DNA from: Desulfuromonadaceae bacterium
GTDB lineage: Bacteria; Desulfobacterota; Desulfuromonadia; Geobacterales; Pseudopelobacteraceae
Direction of reading: 5' to 3'
NCBI GenBank assembly: GCA_028687585.1
Contig: JAQTZV010000015.1
Coordinates: 62,001-126,000, forward strand
Length of the DNA: 64,000 nt
Below are positions 37,557-47,875 of this stretch, piece after piece. How positions within the stretch are numbered: the first letter of the stretch is position 1; each line of letters opens with the position of its first letter. The notes beneath the pieces were generated by a model. It was not told the origin of the DNA and made no database searches. It worked only from the letters and a program-made list of their open reading frames with translations. The position numbers and the translations under genes were made by a program.

Positions 37557-37822
37557 CTTCACCGATTTTCTTTTGAATTCCCAGAAAAATTGATGGAAAC
37601 TGGTTGCCTGGTTAAGGCAGGAGTTTGAGTGAATAATCCCGAATCAAAACGATTCTCCATAGCCCTCTCCTTCCCAGGCGAATACCGCTCCTTCGTCGAA
37701 AAAGTAGCCGACAATCTCGCCGCTAATATCACTACAGACCGCGTGCTTTACGACAAGTATTGTGAAGCCGAGTTTGCCCGACTTGACCTCGATACCTATC
37801 TCCCCAACCTCTATCGCAACCA

Positions 37823-37830
37823 ATCAGAAA
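37823..37830. repeat. 8-bp target-site duplication, left copy
   Basis: ATCAGAAA occurs here and at 38891-38898, immediately outside the IS ends. Eight bases is the usual duplication length for IS1595-family elements. Confidence 0.9.
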
Positions 37831-38890
37831 CCTGATTTGTTCTGATAAGGCGCTCGGTTATTCCGTATGACTTTTTCTGTCGCATGCCTCTGTTATTCTC
37901 CTGATATCAAGAATCAGGAGGACATACTATGGCAAAGAATAGCATTCAGTTACAAGCAGGCCTGAGCTTGAGTCAGTTTATAGACACTTACGGCACAGAG
38001 GAACAATGCGAAGCGGTACTGATAAAATCAAGGTGGCCTGACGGTTACCGATGCCCAAAATGTAACTGCGCACATCCCTATGTTTACTGGAAGAACAAGG
38101 TAAAAACTTACCAGTGCAGCGACTGCCGAAAGCAGGTTTCACTGACCGAGGGTACGATCTTTCACTCTACGAAACTCCCGCTGGTTAAGTGGTTCCAGGC
38201 TATGTTTTTCATGACCCAGAACAAGAATAACATCTCGACTCTGGAACTGAAAAGGCATATGGGGGTTGGCTATTCTGCTGCCTGGAGAGTAAAGCACAAG
38301 CTTATGCAAGTTATGTATGAACGAGAAGCAACTACTAAACTTTCCGGCAGAGTCGAAGTTGACGACGCCTATTTTGGCGGTGAACTCCCTGGAGGAAAGG
38401 TTGGTCGTGGTTCTGAGAATAAGATACCGTTCATTGCGGCGATCCAGACCAATGCCAGTAACAATCCAGTATATGCCGTTTTTCACCAGGTCAAAAACTT
38501 CAGCCTCGATGAGGTCAGTTCTTGGGCCAAACGCTCTTTAGTCCCCGATACCGTAGTGGTATCAGATGGGCTCAAATGTTTTGCAGCCGTAGCCGATGCC
38601 GGTTGTTTTCATCAACGTGAAGTCGTAGGAAAGAACCGTAAAAGCACCGACATGGAATGCTTCTCCTGGATTAACACTATTCTTGGAAACTTGAAGACTT
38701 CTGTTTCAGGCACTTATCATGCGTTTGGCTTTGAAAAATACGGTTATCGCTATCTCGGTGAATGCCAGTATCGATTTAACCGCCGGTTCGATTTGAAGTC
38801 AATATTCACCAGGTTGGTCCATGCTGCTACGCACACTGGGTGCCGACCAGAGTGGTTTTTACGCCAAGCGCTTTTTTAGATCGATTCAGG
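37831..38890 (+). mobile_element. IS1595-family insertion sequence, 1,060 bp
   Basis: The element is bounded by terminal inverted repeats (left CCTGATTTGTTCTGATAAGG, right end reverse complement CCTGAATCGATCTAAAAAAG) that agree at about 20 of 28 positions. A perfect 8-bp target duplication flanks it. It carries one transposase gene. The unaltered duplication and complete transposase indicate a recent insertion. Confidence 0.93.
37929..38879 (+). CDS. IS1595-family transposase
   Basis: A 316-aa transposase with an N-terminal zinc ribbon (CPKCNCAHP near residue 38 and CSDCRKQ near 61), a helix-turn-helix region, and a DDE-type ISXO2-like core: EVDDAYFGGE near 140 and VVSDGLKCF near 206, with the third acidic or polar ligand further on. 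TCAGGAGG lies before ATG 37929. The stop lies within the right inverted repeat. The coding frame is complete, so it may still be active. Confidence 0.93.
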   Translation: MAKNSIQLQAGLSLSQFIDTYGTEEQCEAVLIKSRWPDGYRCPKCNCAHPYVYWKNKVKTYQCSDCRKQVSLTEGTIFHSTKLPLVKWFQAMFFMTQNKNNISTLELKRHMGVGYSAAWRVKHKLMQVMYEREATTKLSGRVEVDDAYFGGELPGGKVGRGSENKIPFIAAIQTNASNNPVYAVFHQVKNFSLDEVSSWAKRSLVPDTVVVSDGLKCFAAVADAGCFHQREVVGKNRKSTDMECFSWINTILGNLKTSVSGTYHAFGFEKYGYRYLGECQYRFNRRFDLKSIFTRLVHAATHTGCRPEWFLRQALF

Positions 38891-38898
38891 ATCAGAAA
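38891..38898. repeat. 8-bp target-site duplication, right copy
   Basis: ATCAGAAA, identical to 37823-37830. Its last base contributes to the ATG of the right gene fragment. Confidence 0.9.
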
Positions 38899-41800
38899 TG
38901 ATTGTCATCTTCCTCTGCCCCGAGTACAAGGATAAACGCTGGTGCAAGCTGGAATGGCGGTACATCAAACAACTGATTGCCACTCCCGATCAGCACAAAA
39001 TCATGTTGCTTAGTTTCGTAGACCCTGACGACCAGACGGATATCGGCATTCTTCCTGGAGACGGTTACATAAACATCGGCTCCAGAGAACCGGTTGAAAT
39101 CGCCGCGCTTATCCTGCAACGCCACGCCCTCCACGTTCCTCAAACAATTACTGCCGCACCGCTCCCGCAACAGAGCAACCCAACACCAGAGACAAAACGG
39201 GATGACCATTTTCACGGCAAACAGCGAGGTGAACTCCTCAACTTCTTTGTGTCCGAATGGCTGCCGAACGGTCCGGCAGTGGCCATGTTGCAGGGATTTC
39301 CAGGGTGCGGAAAAACTCAACTGGCATTAGCTGTTGCTGCACAGGCAACAAAGAGCCTTGATCCGCTCGAACCTCAACTTGCATCACAGGACCCTTCTCT
39401 CGACCTACTCACCGATCTTGCCTTGGCTCTTGATTACGAAGGTATACATGATTTGATGCTGGAGCTTGACAAAGGAGCTGAAGGCGATCTTTTCAATGCA
39501 TTGCTGCGCGTGCTACGCCGGGAACAAGTATTGATCATAGTCGATGAATTCCAGCGGCTTTTGTCCGATAAGGATAACTTGCCGTCGGAACATTGGCGGC
39601 TTCTGGTTGAAAAATTTAACAATTCCATTCAGCCACCGGGCAGGCTTCTGCTCATCAGTAATCGTGCTGTTAAGAGTGCCCGCTGGTGCGAAAAATCAGT
39701 TTCCAAAGAGCTTAAGGGGCTTTCGAATACGGAAGCGGCGGGTCTTCTGGAAACGTATCTTGCCTCAAAGGATTTAACCGCAAATGTGCCTGCTGAAAGG
39801 TTGATAGAGATAGGCCAGCGATTGGGCGGCAATCCACGGGCGCTGAGGACCCTGGTGGAGAGCCTGAGATACTATTCTCTTGATGAGTTGATTTCCCTGG
39901 CTCCAGATCCTGATCTCATGATTAATCCTGACTTGATTCAGGATTTTGAACGAGAATTGATCGAACGTACCCTTTCCAAGATAGACGGAGAACTGTTGAA
40001 ATTCATGCGGCGACTGGCGGTCTACCGTCGGCCCTTCAGAAAAGAGATCTATTCGGAATACACCGACACCATTCAGCCGCCGCTAACGTTACGCAAACAG
40101 CTCATAGACAGATATCTGCTGGAATACTTCACCAGCGGCGACGCTCTGCATCCGTTGGCGCGAGATATCAGCATCATCCGTCTTCGTGAAGACAACGAAG
40201 AATGGTGCCATGCTCACAGCCTCGCGGCTAACTACTATTCCGGACTTTTCAAGACTCAGCAACTGCCGGAGACACAAAAGCTGACCTCTTCCTATGCGGA
40301 ATTGCGGCATCATCTTTTTGAATCCGGTCGCATTGATGAACTGTATCAGGCGAGCAAAAGACTCACATCCTTTGCACTTTCCCTGCTTCCCAAGCCTGCT
40401 CAATCCAAGATTCCCGACAATCTCGAAACATTAGAGGAACACATCGCGCTGATTTCCGCTCTGCCGGAAAATCAACGGCCAAAAGGGTTGGAGTATCACC
40501 TTGCTTTGTGCCTCAAGCAGAGAAATATCGGAGATGATTACCAAAAGGCTCTCTTCCATGTGCGCAGAGCCACGGGACAGCATGCCTATTATGCGGTATG
40601 GCTGCTTCTGCTTGACCTTGAATATACTCTCAATGGAATTGATGCCATGTTGAAGGCGCATAAGGAAGCCATCAGATTTCTAGGAAGCGGGAGTAACGCT
40701 TTTTCGGTCTATCATCATTGCGCCCATCTTCTCAGGAGAAACGACCGGTTTGACGATGCCATCAAGTTGCTGGAACAAGCTATCGCCATTCCGGGTATGG
40801 CCTGTGTTACATCGCTTATCAGTCTGGGTGCAAGGTGCATGGAAGAAACCGGCAGATATGACGATGCCGTCGCCTTCCTGAAAAAAGGAGTGGCTATTCC
40901 AAATATTCAGGAACTTGGCACGGTCTATATTCACTGTGCCGGTCTGCTTGCACGGCTGAACCGTATGGACGAAGCGATAACCTATCTGAAGAACGGGCTG
41001 AATATTCCTGGCATGACAAAGTATTATTCCGTCTATCTTCTGCTAGCTGAAAATCTTGTGAAAGAGGGGCGTGATGACGAGGCTATACATCTGCTTAAGA
41101 AGGGGGTAACCGATACCCGCGTCATTGATGCCGGAATGATGTATCGCGCTTGCGCAGATTTGCTGGTGAAAAATGATCGTGTTTCTGAAGCAACTACTTT
41201 GCTGCAACGTGGGATCATATCAAAACAGGTAAAAGACCAGCTTCCGCTTTATCATTATCTCGTCGAACTTATAGAGAAAGCTGGTGATTTCAATGCCGGT
41301 GTCACCATCCTCAAAAAAGCAATGTCCAATCCGCGAACCAAGTCCGAACAATCGATCTACCTTGCCTGTGCCAAACTTCTGTCCCATGCCAAAGACCTTG
41401 ACGCCGCCATCGAAGTATTGCAGCAAGGATTGAAAGTGCCCAGACTGAAGGAAAAGAATCATTTGGCACAGAAGTGTGCGGAATTGACGGCGCGTCAAGG
41501 CCGACTTGATGAAGCCATTGAAATCCTGATGGCAAGAATAGATGGGAATGATCCGCATCATCTGGATTTTATCTATAAAGATTGTGCGGATATTATGGTC
41601 AAAGCCAAACGGATTGATGAGGCCATTTCCTTGATGAAAAGGGGAATTGAATCACCGGGACTGACCAACAAAGGGGTGATCTATCAAAAGTGCGCCAAAC
41701 TGTTGGCACAGGCGGGGCGGGCTGATGAAGGAATCAGATTGCTGGAAAATGCGTTACTGTTGCCGATGATGCCCGGCAGAATCATGCTGTACCAGACTTG

Positions 41801-42054
41801 TGCCGACCTTATGACAAGCCTGAGTCGGAATAGGGAAGCAATTGACTTTCTTAAAAGTGGCATAAACGGTCCACGTATGGGGAACATTGCCTCTTTGATC
41901 ATTCGGTGTGCGGAATTGCTACTTTCTGAAGGTCGGAGGGATGAGGCGGTTGTGTTGTTGGAGAAGGCTGTTGGTGATTTTCCTGAAGATGGGCAGTTGA
42001 AGGGTTGGTTTGAGAAGGTGAAAGAGCATAAAAACAATGCCGAAGGGTAATATC

Positions 42055-42387
42055 ATGTCTTTTAAACTTGATCTGAACGCTGATATCTCCGACACCTCAT
42101 GGGTTGATAATATTGAAGTTGCTCCGGCTGAGTTCGTGCGGATATTTGGCGGGCCACCTCGGCGCCTGGATTCATTCAAGGTTTCTGGCCTCTACACGTT
42201 CGTCAAGGATGACAAAGTATTCACTGTGTACGACTGGAAATCGACATCACTCTGGGGAGAGGACTTGCCATCTCCTCTCGCCTTCTGGAACAGTCGAAGC
42301 AAAGCAGTACTTTCCATCGGTGGTAATTGCGAGGATGTAACCGAATTCAGGTCATGGTTGCTGCAAAAAATGGTGGGAGCCTGTTAG
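42055..42387 (+). CDS. small protein of unknown function after the TIR gene
   Basis: A 110-aa soluble protein. AAGGG precedes ATG 42055, four bases after the stop of the TIR-STAND gene, so it was probably in that operon. It has a strand-rich middle (FKVSGLYTFVKDDKVFTVYDWK) followed by FWNSRSKAVLSIGGN. No catalytic motif or signal is visible. It may be an accessory partner of the TIR-STAND protein. I do not recognise the family. Confidence 0.65.
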   Translation: MSFKLDLNADISDTSWVDNIEVAPAEFVRIFGGPPRRLDSFKVSGLYTFVKDDKVFTVYDWKSTSLWGEDLPSPLAFWNSRSKAVLSIGGNCEDVTEFRSWLLQKMVGAC

Positions 42388-42580
42388 AGCGGTCTTCATT
42401 GTGTAAATGATTGAGGTGGGCGCCGGGTCTGGCTTCAAAGATGATAAGTTGAAACATCCTCCTGCTGCGAAAATTGTATGGAACTGCTGAATAACGGCGC
42501 ACTGAGAAGGTTTGATATGGGGGTAAAGATACTTGGTAGGTAGCATGGGAATTTCTTCCTTAACATCCCATGGATTCAGA

Positions 42581-42620
42581 TAAACCAGGGACAACCGACA
42601 AAATGGTCGTCCCTGGTTTA
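42581..42620. terminator. bidirectional terminator between converging units
   Basis: A 12-bp perfect stem, TAAACCAGGGAC at 42581-42592 and GTCCCTGGTTTA at 42609-42620, with an inner ACC/GGT pair. A/T-rich flanks suit either direction. It separates the plus-strand defence island from the minus-strand transfer genes. Confidence 0.82.
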
Positions 42621-42627
42621 TTCAACC

Positions 42628-43473
42628 TCATCCAGTCGTGACGCCTGCCTCAGCCACCTTCTCCATAGCGGGAATCTTAGCTGCTGTCCCCTTTTTCACT
42701 TTTCCCTTCTCTTCTATCTCACCAAGCGGATTCGTGAACCCTCGCGGCGGCCTGTAATCCCACCCCATCATCTCGCACATCTCCGCATTCAGAAGGTTGA
42801 TCTCATCCTTGATCGACTGGCTCCGCACAAGGAACTCCTGGGCTTTGTCGAGTTGGATATTACTGCTCCTGCCCATGCTCATCCGAAGCTTATAGAGGGC
42901 ATTGTCGAGGGTATTGAGCATGCCGATGAAGTCGCTCTGGTCCCTGGTCTTCCGGGAGATAACATCAAAGTCATCTCGATTAACCTTCTCAAGCTTCCGT
43001 TCCTGCCACGTCTTACCACCATTTTTGCCTCCCTGGCCATCATTTCCATTTTGTTCACAAGTACTGTGTTCCGGTATGCCTCACAAACAAACGGTTTGCT
43101 GGAAAGTCCCCTCATTTTTCTGCTGTCCCTGGTTCGTCGCCAGAAGATAATCCGAGATGCCCTTTGCAGACCAGAGATCAGCAGGATTGACCGTCCCTTC
43201 CAGCCAAGGTGCCATAACGTAGTTGTCGTAGTCGGACAGGTAGACAAACATTTTGCCTTTCTCCGCCAAATGTTCGAATACCGGCGAGGGGAGCATAACA
43301 GCAACTGGACCGATCCTGGCCACTACGACACCCGGTCCTGCTGAAATTATTATGTCAGCAGTCGCTTTATTTTTCATCAACTCCTCGAAATACTCATTCG
43401 GTATCGTGGCCAGTGCCATCAGGCCATCGTTAAGCAGAATAACCCGCGATACTACAAATTCATCACCTTCCAT
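42628..43473 (-). pseudogene. transfer-region gene with an in-frame TGA
   Basis: A 282-codon frame from ATG 43473 to 42628 is broken once, by TGA at 43083-43081. The first part (130 aa) includes VVVARIGPVAVMLPSPVFEHL. After the TGA the same frame continues without a stop as a polar linker (GIPEHSTCEQNGND...) and a helical tail (NTLDNALYKLRMSMG). The internal ATG 42921 has no ribosome site, so the second part is unlikely to be a separate gene. It follows traG by 14 bases. Possible causes are a nonsense mutation, a sequence error, or recoding. I do not recognise the family. Confidence 0.6.
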
Positions 43474-43487
43474 TGCTCTATCCCCGA

Positions 43488-46400
43488 TCAGTATTTTGTG
43501 TAACCTTGCATTGAAGGACCAGCGCTGGGTGGTGAGTTCACCTGTGTAGCTTTGCCGCTGATTTTACCCAGAATTGATTTGCCGCCAGTTGCAAGAGAAC
43601 TTGCATTATTTATCGTAGCAACCGTTGCATTGGTTGTAGCCATAATCATTTCTGTTGCCTGTTCTCCAGCCACTCCACGTATAAAAGCCGAACCGCCGCC
43701 TTGAACATTTACCCCCATGGAGCTATCAACCCTGTTGTCGAATTTCTGAGTATGAGAGCCAAAAACTGCACCGGTATGATCTTTGTAGGTTCTCTCTCCT
43801 CCTCGTTGAATCTGGAATGAAGAGATTGTTGGCATTACTCCTGTTGGCCCATGCGCACTCATGGAGCCGTCTTTTGTCATACCCTGAACGGTCGGGTTGC
43901 CGAGCCGCATTCTAATGGAATCTCCGGCTGCTACTCTAACGTTACTACCGCTGGCAGTGAGTGAAGCATTAACAGAGGCGGCATCCTTATCAGTTGCAAC
44001 AAGCCGGTCAACATCGGTGTAAGCGCGGGTAGAAGATACACTCACATTCTCGTCCTGTGAACCACTCCACGCTTTACGTCCGTGTTCAGATGTCTGCATG
44101 TTCCGGTCAATGTTTTCAGCGTCCCTACCTGTTTTGAATGTCGCCATATCTTTCCGGCTGACATCCCCGCCTCGTCCAATAGAAAAGGACTGGATATTAC
44201 CGGCCCCATCTTTTGCCATCTCATAGGTGAAACCCTTGTTGCTATTCATCATCTTGCCAATTTCGTTTACTGCGTTATGGCCGAAGTTGGCTTCACGCAG
44301 TTCGTTCATAATCCCTTCAGCTCTTGATTTGTTTCCGCCGGCAACAACACCCTGCTCGCCGGAATTAACGATACCGCCATCCATGCCTACATTCACCGAA
44401 TTCTTGCCATCAGCAGTAGTGAATGAGATGTTCTGACCTTCCATCGACTTTTGCATTTCGGCAAAGCCACGCTCGGTCAGATGCCCGTCTTTAAACATTT
44501 CTGAATTCTTTGCCAATTCCGGAGCGATTTTACCAGCCAACTGATCGGCAGCTGAGTGGACAAGTTGGTTGCGAGCAATTTTTCCGGACACGTCATTACT
44601 GGCAAGTTGACGGTAATTGTCGTGACCGCCAGCTGCAAAGATACCACTGATTTTGCCACCTATCTCCATTGCAGCGATGCTACCAGCTTCTATTCCGGCC
44701 TTATCCGCTCCACCCAACTGATTTGAAAGTCCTACCACCTCCGATGATTGCTTTCCTTGTTGGAACAGCGAGTTCATCTGCATGAGCTGTCCAGGTGACA
44801 CACCAAACTTTCCTGCCATTTTCTTAACGGCATCGGCGTTAGCAAAGTCTCCCAAAGAAGATACTTCCGAACGCATTGCGTTGAACTGTCTCCAATCGCC
44901 ACTAAATCCGAGTGCTTTTGAGGCACCAAACGCTTGCATTTCTCCTTGCAGTTGTCCGACGCTTTTATCCATGTTTGAAGCCAGAAAATCGGCGTAGTTT
45001 GAACCGTTGCCAAACGTTTGTGCTAAGGCCTTGTCATTGGCGACGCCCATTTCTGCAAAATTGCGTACATCGCCACCATAACTGCCTGCAACCATATCCT
45101 TTACCGCTGCTGATTTATTGAGTCCAAGCCGAGAATCAAAGGATTTGAGATCATACGAGGATTGAAGGCCATTCTCCTTCATGGCAGTACCGGCAGCTCC
45201 GAAGCCCACGTTTCTACCAACTTGAGCATTACCCATCATCTGAGCCGAATACTCCTGGCCAAACGCAGCTATCATATCGTTTGATGCTGATGTACCGGCA
45301 GACATCTCCATCGACGACTGCGCCTGCCGTGCCTTCATGCTGTACTCATTGCTCCACGCTTGTGTCGGCATGGCACTTACATTGCTTTTCTCTGCAGTGG
45401 CCCTTCCGCTTGGATCTTCGACTGTATGTGCACCATAGCCACCGGCAGAGCCGACCTGGCCGGCGAGACCACCAGCCATCATTGCCATGGCATGACCACC
45501 AAATTTTACGAGCGTCCCGGTGATAACCGTTGCCAACATCATTCCACTCATCCGGAGAGTGCCGAACATTCCCAGAATCTTTACGGTCTGATCAGGAAAC
45601 ATATAGAGCGCATCCATGCCGAGCTTCTTCTGGCGGACCATCTCATATGCCTTGTTTGCATAGTCTATGGCAAACTGATGGATGATCGCATCAGTAACGC
45701 CCCAGGCAGTTAACCACACAAAGAAGCCCAGTATGGTGCCAAGAGCTTTGCCGAGCAGGGGTGTAGGAATGAAGAGTGCCAAAAACGGCAAGAGTCCAAT
45801 TGCCACGGCAGTTAATGTGGCTTTAAGGATAGGAAGCCATTCGTTAGCTGACTTCATTGCACCTGAAGCATTAAGGAGGAACTGGTAGTTGGTTGCGCCA
45901 GTTGAGTCGCCACTACGATATATCTCCTCAAGTCTCTGTGAGATGTACGCCTGTTTTACGAAGTCATCTATTGATGCCGCACCCAGGCCAGTTCCAGAGT
46001 TGACGTTATTGAGTACGGTTTTGCATTGGATGAGTGAAAGTGCATCAGCCGGGTCAAAACCAAGGTTGGAACAGATCCCTTTGATATTATTTTCCAGATT
46101 TGCCGGAGTTATTTTGGCGTTAACCTGCGTCCATGCAGCACTGCAACTCATTGTGGTGCCCTGCGGATTGATTGCATCGTAATAGACGGTCCAAATCGCT
46201 GGGTTTTGTGCTTTAGCGAGTGACGCAGAAAAGCTGGTAGTTTGGTTCCGTAATTCATCTACTGTAAGACCGGCATTCGGATTCATGAGTGCAAATGATA
46301 CACAGTCCTTGATGTAGCGGCGCATTGATGAGTCAATGTTTGTATCGACGGCTGACAAGGGGAGACTGGTTATTTGAGCGAGCCCCAGAAATCCCTTTCC

Positions 46401-46886
46401 GCCAGCCTGTGAGGCATAACTCAGCGGGTCGCCTGCTACAGTCACAATATCAACAAGACCTCGCTCTATGCTGTTCATTATTCCTGCGACAGCAACGACA
46501 CCATCCGGAATTCCGCCTACCGCCTGTGTCTTGTTGTAGACAGGGTCATAGATGTGTAGGGTCCCCTTCGGAATAATGAGCGCAAGATAGACCGCAATGC
46601 CGATAAGAGCCGGTACAAGCCAGCTCTGTACATTGCCAGTCCCGGTTCCAAGCATTTTACCGGCAACAGCGAGTCCGCCGAAGAAGATTCCGGCTGTTAT
46701 GCTGACGAAGTAGAATGATTTATAGCCATTGTCTCCGAATATAAGGGCAAGCTTGCTGAAGGCGTTAACGACTGCATCATGTCCTCCCCAGACGTAGTAA
46801 TCCATATCAAGAGCCAGGGCTATGGAAGGGAGAAGGATAAACAGTGAGACGACGGACAGTATTCTAAATATTCGACGTGTCGACAT
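43488..46886 (-). CDS. traG: TraG-like mating-pair stabilisation protein
   Basis: A 1,132-aa inner-membrane protein. An N-terminal signal-like helix (FRILSVVSLFILLPSIALAL) is followed by about six more membrane segments up to residue 460, including the TraG_N-type region (WLPILKATLTAVAIGLLPFLALF then VWLTAWGVTDAI). The remaining 650 residues are soluble, Ser/Gly/Asn/Met-rich and periplasmic or cytosolic. TraG of F assembles pili and stabilises mating pairs. ATG 46886 has GGGAG six bases upstream. It overlaps the preceding gene by 23 bases. Somewhat longer than F TraG (938 aa). Confidence 0.85.
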   Translation of the reverse strand: MSTRRIFRILSVVSLFILLPSIALALDMDYYVWGGHDAVVNAFSKLALIFGDNGYKSFYFVSITAGIFFGGLAVAGKMLGTGTGNVQSWLVPALIGIAVYLALIIPKGTLHIYDPVYNKTQAVGGIPDGVVAVAGIMNSIERGLVDIVTVAGDPLSYASQAGGKGFLGLAQITSLPLSAVDTNIDSSMRRYIKDCVSFALMNPNAGLTVDELRNQTTSFSASLAKAQNPAIWTVYYDAINPQGTTMSCSAAWTQVNAKITPANLENNIKGICSNLGFDPADALSLIQCKTVLNNVNSGTGLGAASIDDFVKQAYISQRLEEIYRSGDSTGATNYQFLLNASGAMKSANEWLPILKATLTAVAIGLLPFLALFIPTPLLGKALGTILGFFVWLTAWGVTDAIIHQFAIDYANKAYEMVRQKKLGMDALYMFPDQTVKILGMFGTLRMSGMMLATVITGTLVKFGGHAMAMMAGGLAGQVGSAGGYGAHTVEDPSGRATAEKSNVSAMPTQAWSNEYSMKARQAQSSMEMSAGTSASNDMIAAFGQEYSAQMMGNAQVGRNVGFGAAGTAMKENGLQSSYDLKSFDSRLGLNKSAAVKDMVAGSYGGDVRNFAEMGVANDKALAQTFGNGSNYADFLASNMDKSVGQLQGEMQAFGASKALGFSGDWRQFNAMRSEVSSLGDFANADAVKKMAGKFGVSPGQLMQMNSLFQQGKQSSEVVGLSNQLGGADKAGIEAGSIAAMEIGGKISGIFAAGGHDNYRQLASNDVSGKIARNQLVHSAADQLAGKIAPELAKNSEMFKDGHLTERGFAEMQKSMEGQNISFTTADGKNSVNVGMDGGIVNSGEQGVVAGGNKSRAEGIMNELREANFGHNAVNEIGKMMNSNKGFTYEMAKDGAGNIQSFSIGRGGDVSRKDMATFKTGRDAENIDRNMQTSEHGRKAWSGSQDENVSVSSTRAYTDVDRLVATDKDAASVNASLTASGSNVRVAAGDSIRMRLGNPTVQGMTKDGSMSAHGPTGVMPTISSFQIQRGGERTYKDHTGAVFGSHTQKFDNRVDSSMGVNVQGGGSAFIRGVAGEQATEMIMATTNATVATINNASSLATGGKSILGKISGKATQVNSPPSAGPSMQGYTKY

Positions 46887-47604
46887 CGACAACTCCCGCT
46901 GCAATCAGTTTTTTATTACGCCGCCAGGCAAAGAACATGGCAATCACCGGTATGATGATAAATATCAGTGTCGTTACTACAACGAAGTATGCAGAGGTCA
47001 GAAAAACTCCTTTGAATCCCTGAAGCCAGTAATAGATGTTGGCTACCGTACTTTGTGAAACTTTGGCGTAGTAAAGTTTCGCCACCGCCCAGAGAAGCAT
47101 CTTGTCGGAAAACAGTTTGAAGTAGATGAAATGAAAGGCAATGAAAGCGATAATAGCTTTTGCTATGGCGCCGAAGATCATCCCCCCGAGGAGATTTAAA
47201 ACCATCGCCCGGGTGTATTCTCCTATGTAACTCATTGCCGCCTTTGCTATGAACAGTGCGTACCCGAGCGAAAAACCGAGCGCAAGCAGAAAGGCGCTGC
47301 AGGTATCAAACAAGGTGGGGTTCGCGTCGCCAAACATCGGGATGTATTGTTCTATGACGCCAATAGCAATAGGAGTTAAGGTCGCAGAAACCAGACCAGA
47401 GACGAATGAACTCCTAAAGCCCACCTCCATGAATTCCAACCGCTGTTTAGTTGTCAGAAAGCGAGCTTTGATAAGGCATCCGCCCAGTTCATTGGCAAAA
47501 TTCTGATCGATATATGAAACCGCTTCAAGTAAACCACGCGGGTGTATTTCGCTGCTTGGCGCTACCGGAATTACGTCTGGCGAGCCTCCACTATCTTTTG
47601 CCAT
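46864..47604 (-). CDS. polytopic membrane protein of the transfer region
   Basis: A 246-aa protein with about four or five hydrophobic segments: FVSGLVSATLTPIAIGVI near residue 68, FLLALGFSLGYALFIAKAAM near 105, MIFGAIAKAIIAFIAFHFIYF near 143 and AYFVVVTTLIFIIIPVIAMFF near 207. The N-terminal 65 residues are cytosolic. GAGGG precedes ATG 47604. Between traG and a small membrane gene, it probably belongs to the type IV secretion channel. It has no clear F-plasmid counterpart that I recognise. Confidence 0.7.
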   Translation of the reverse strand: MAKDSGGSPDVIPVAPSSEIHPRGLLEAVSYIDQNFANELGGCLIKARFLTTKQRLEFMEVGFRSSFVSGLVSATLTPIAIGVIEQYIPMFGDANPTLFDTCSAFLLALGFSLGYALFIAKAAMSYIGEYTRAMVLNLLGGMIFGAIAKAIIAFIAFHFIYFKLFSDKMLLWAVAKLYYAKVSQSTVANIYYWLQGFKGVFLTSAYFVVVTTLIFIIIPVIAMFFAWRRNKKLIAAGVVDVDTSNI

Positions 47605-47614
47605 CGAATTCCCT

Positions 47615-47866
47615 CTAGCTTGCCAGTGATCGTAATAAATTCAATATGCCGCCACCGTACGCAACTATTGCTGCCATTAAGAGGCAAACTGCTGCCAGCG
47701 TAGGATTTCTCTGTCGTACGCCGACCCAGAAAGCAGTGATGATAAGGAGGACAAAGAAAAGACGCCCCCAGAATCCGTAGAGCATCGTGGCAAATAGTTT
47801 TTGCCAGAAACTTGTGTAATCTCCCCGGCCCATGTAGTGGAGAGGATTGAGCTTTTCAATTGGCAT
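47615..47866 (-). CDS. small membrane protein, possible pilin-like or VirB3-like
   Basis: An 83-aa protein with two membrane helices (RLFFVLLIITAFWVGV near residue 35 and LAAVCLLMAAIVAYGGGILNLL near 57) separated by a short basic loop. The size and topology resemble mature pilins or VirB3-like subunits of type IV secretion, but no diagnostic residue fixes which. It lies 9 bases after the signal peptidase gene and 10 before the next membrane gene. Pilin precursors usually have a signal peptide, which is missing here. Confidence 0.6.
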   Translation of the reverse strand: MPIEKLNPLHYMGRGDYTSFWQKLFATMLYGFWGRLFFVLLIITAFWVGVRQRNPTLAAVCLLMAAIVAYGGGILNLLRSLAS

Positions 47867-47875
47867 ATGCTTCTC

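Larger units (their letters stand above)
37629..42050 (+). pseudogene. TIR-STAND NTPase-TPR protein gene split by an IS
   Basis: Removing the IS and one target copy joins codon 67 to ATG ATT GTC and restores 1,118 codons (1,117 aa). The TIR domain runs from RFSIALSFPGEYR near residue 8 through LYDKYCEAEF to the right fragment (VIFLCPEYKDKRWCKLEW). A STAND NTPase follows with Walker A GFPGCGKTQ near 200 and Walker B LIIVDEFQ near 280. The C-terminus is about eleven TPR-like repeats of roughly 36 residues (CAxLLxxxGRxDEAIxLLxxG). Such proteins sense phage products through the repeats and degrade NAD through TIR. GTG 37629 has CAGGAG upstream. The right fragment keeps ATG 38898 but lacks half the TIR domain. 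Confidence 0.88.

Noticed and set aside
43081..43083. Selenocysteine at the in-frame TGA
   Set aside because: No clear SECIS-like hairpin was visible just downstream and the family is not a known selenoprotein, so a nonsense change or error is more likely.
42879..43304. A 141-codon minus-strand frame bridging the TGA-broken gene
   Set aside because: It is in another frame, very rich in Arg, Ser and Cys, and unlike a folded protein. The two parts on either side of the TGA share one frame and read better.
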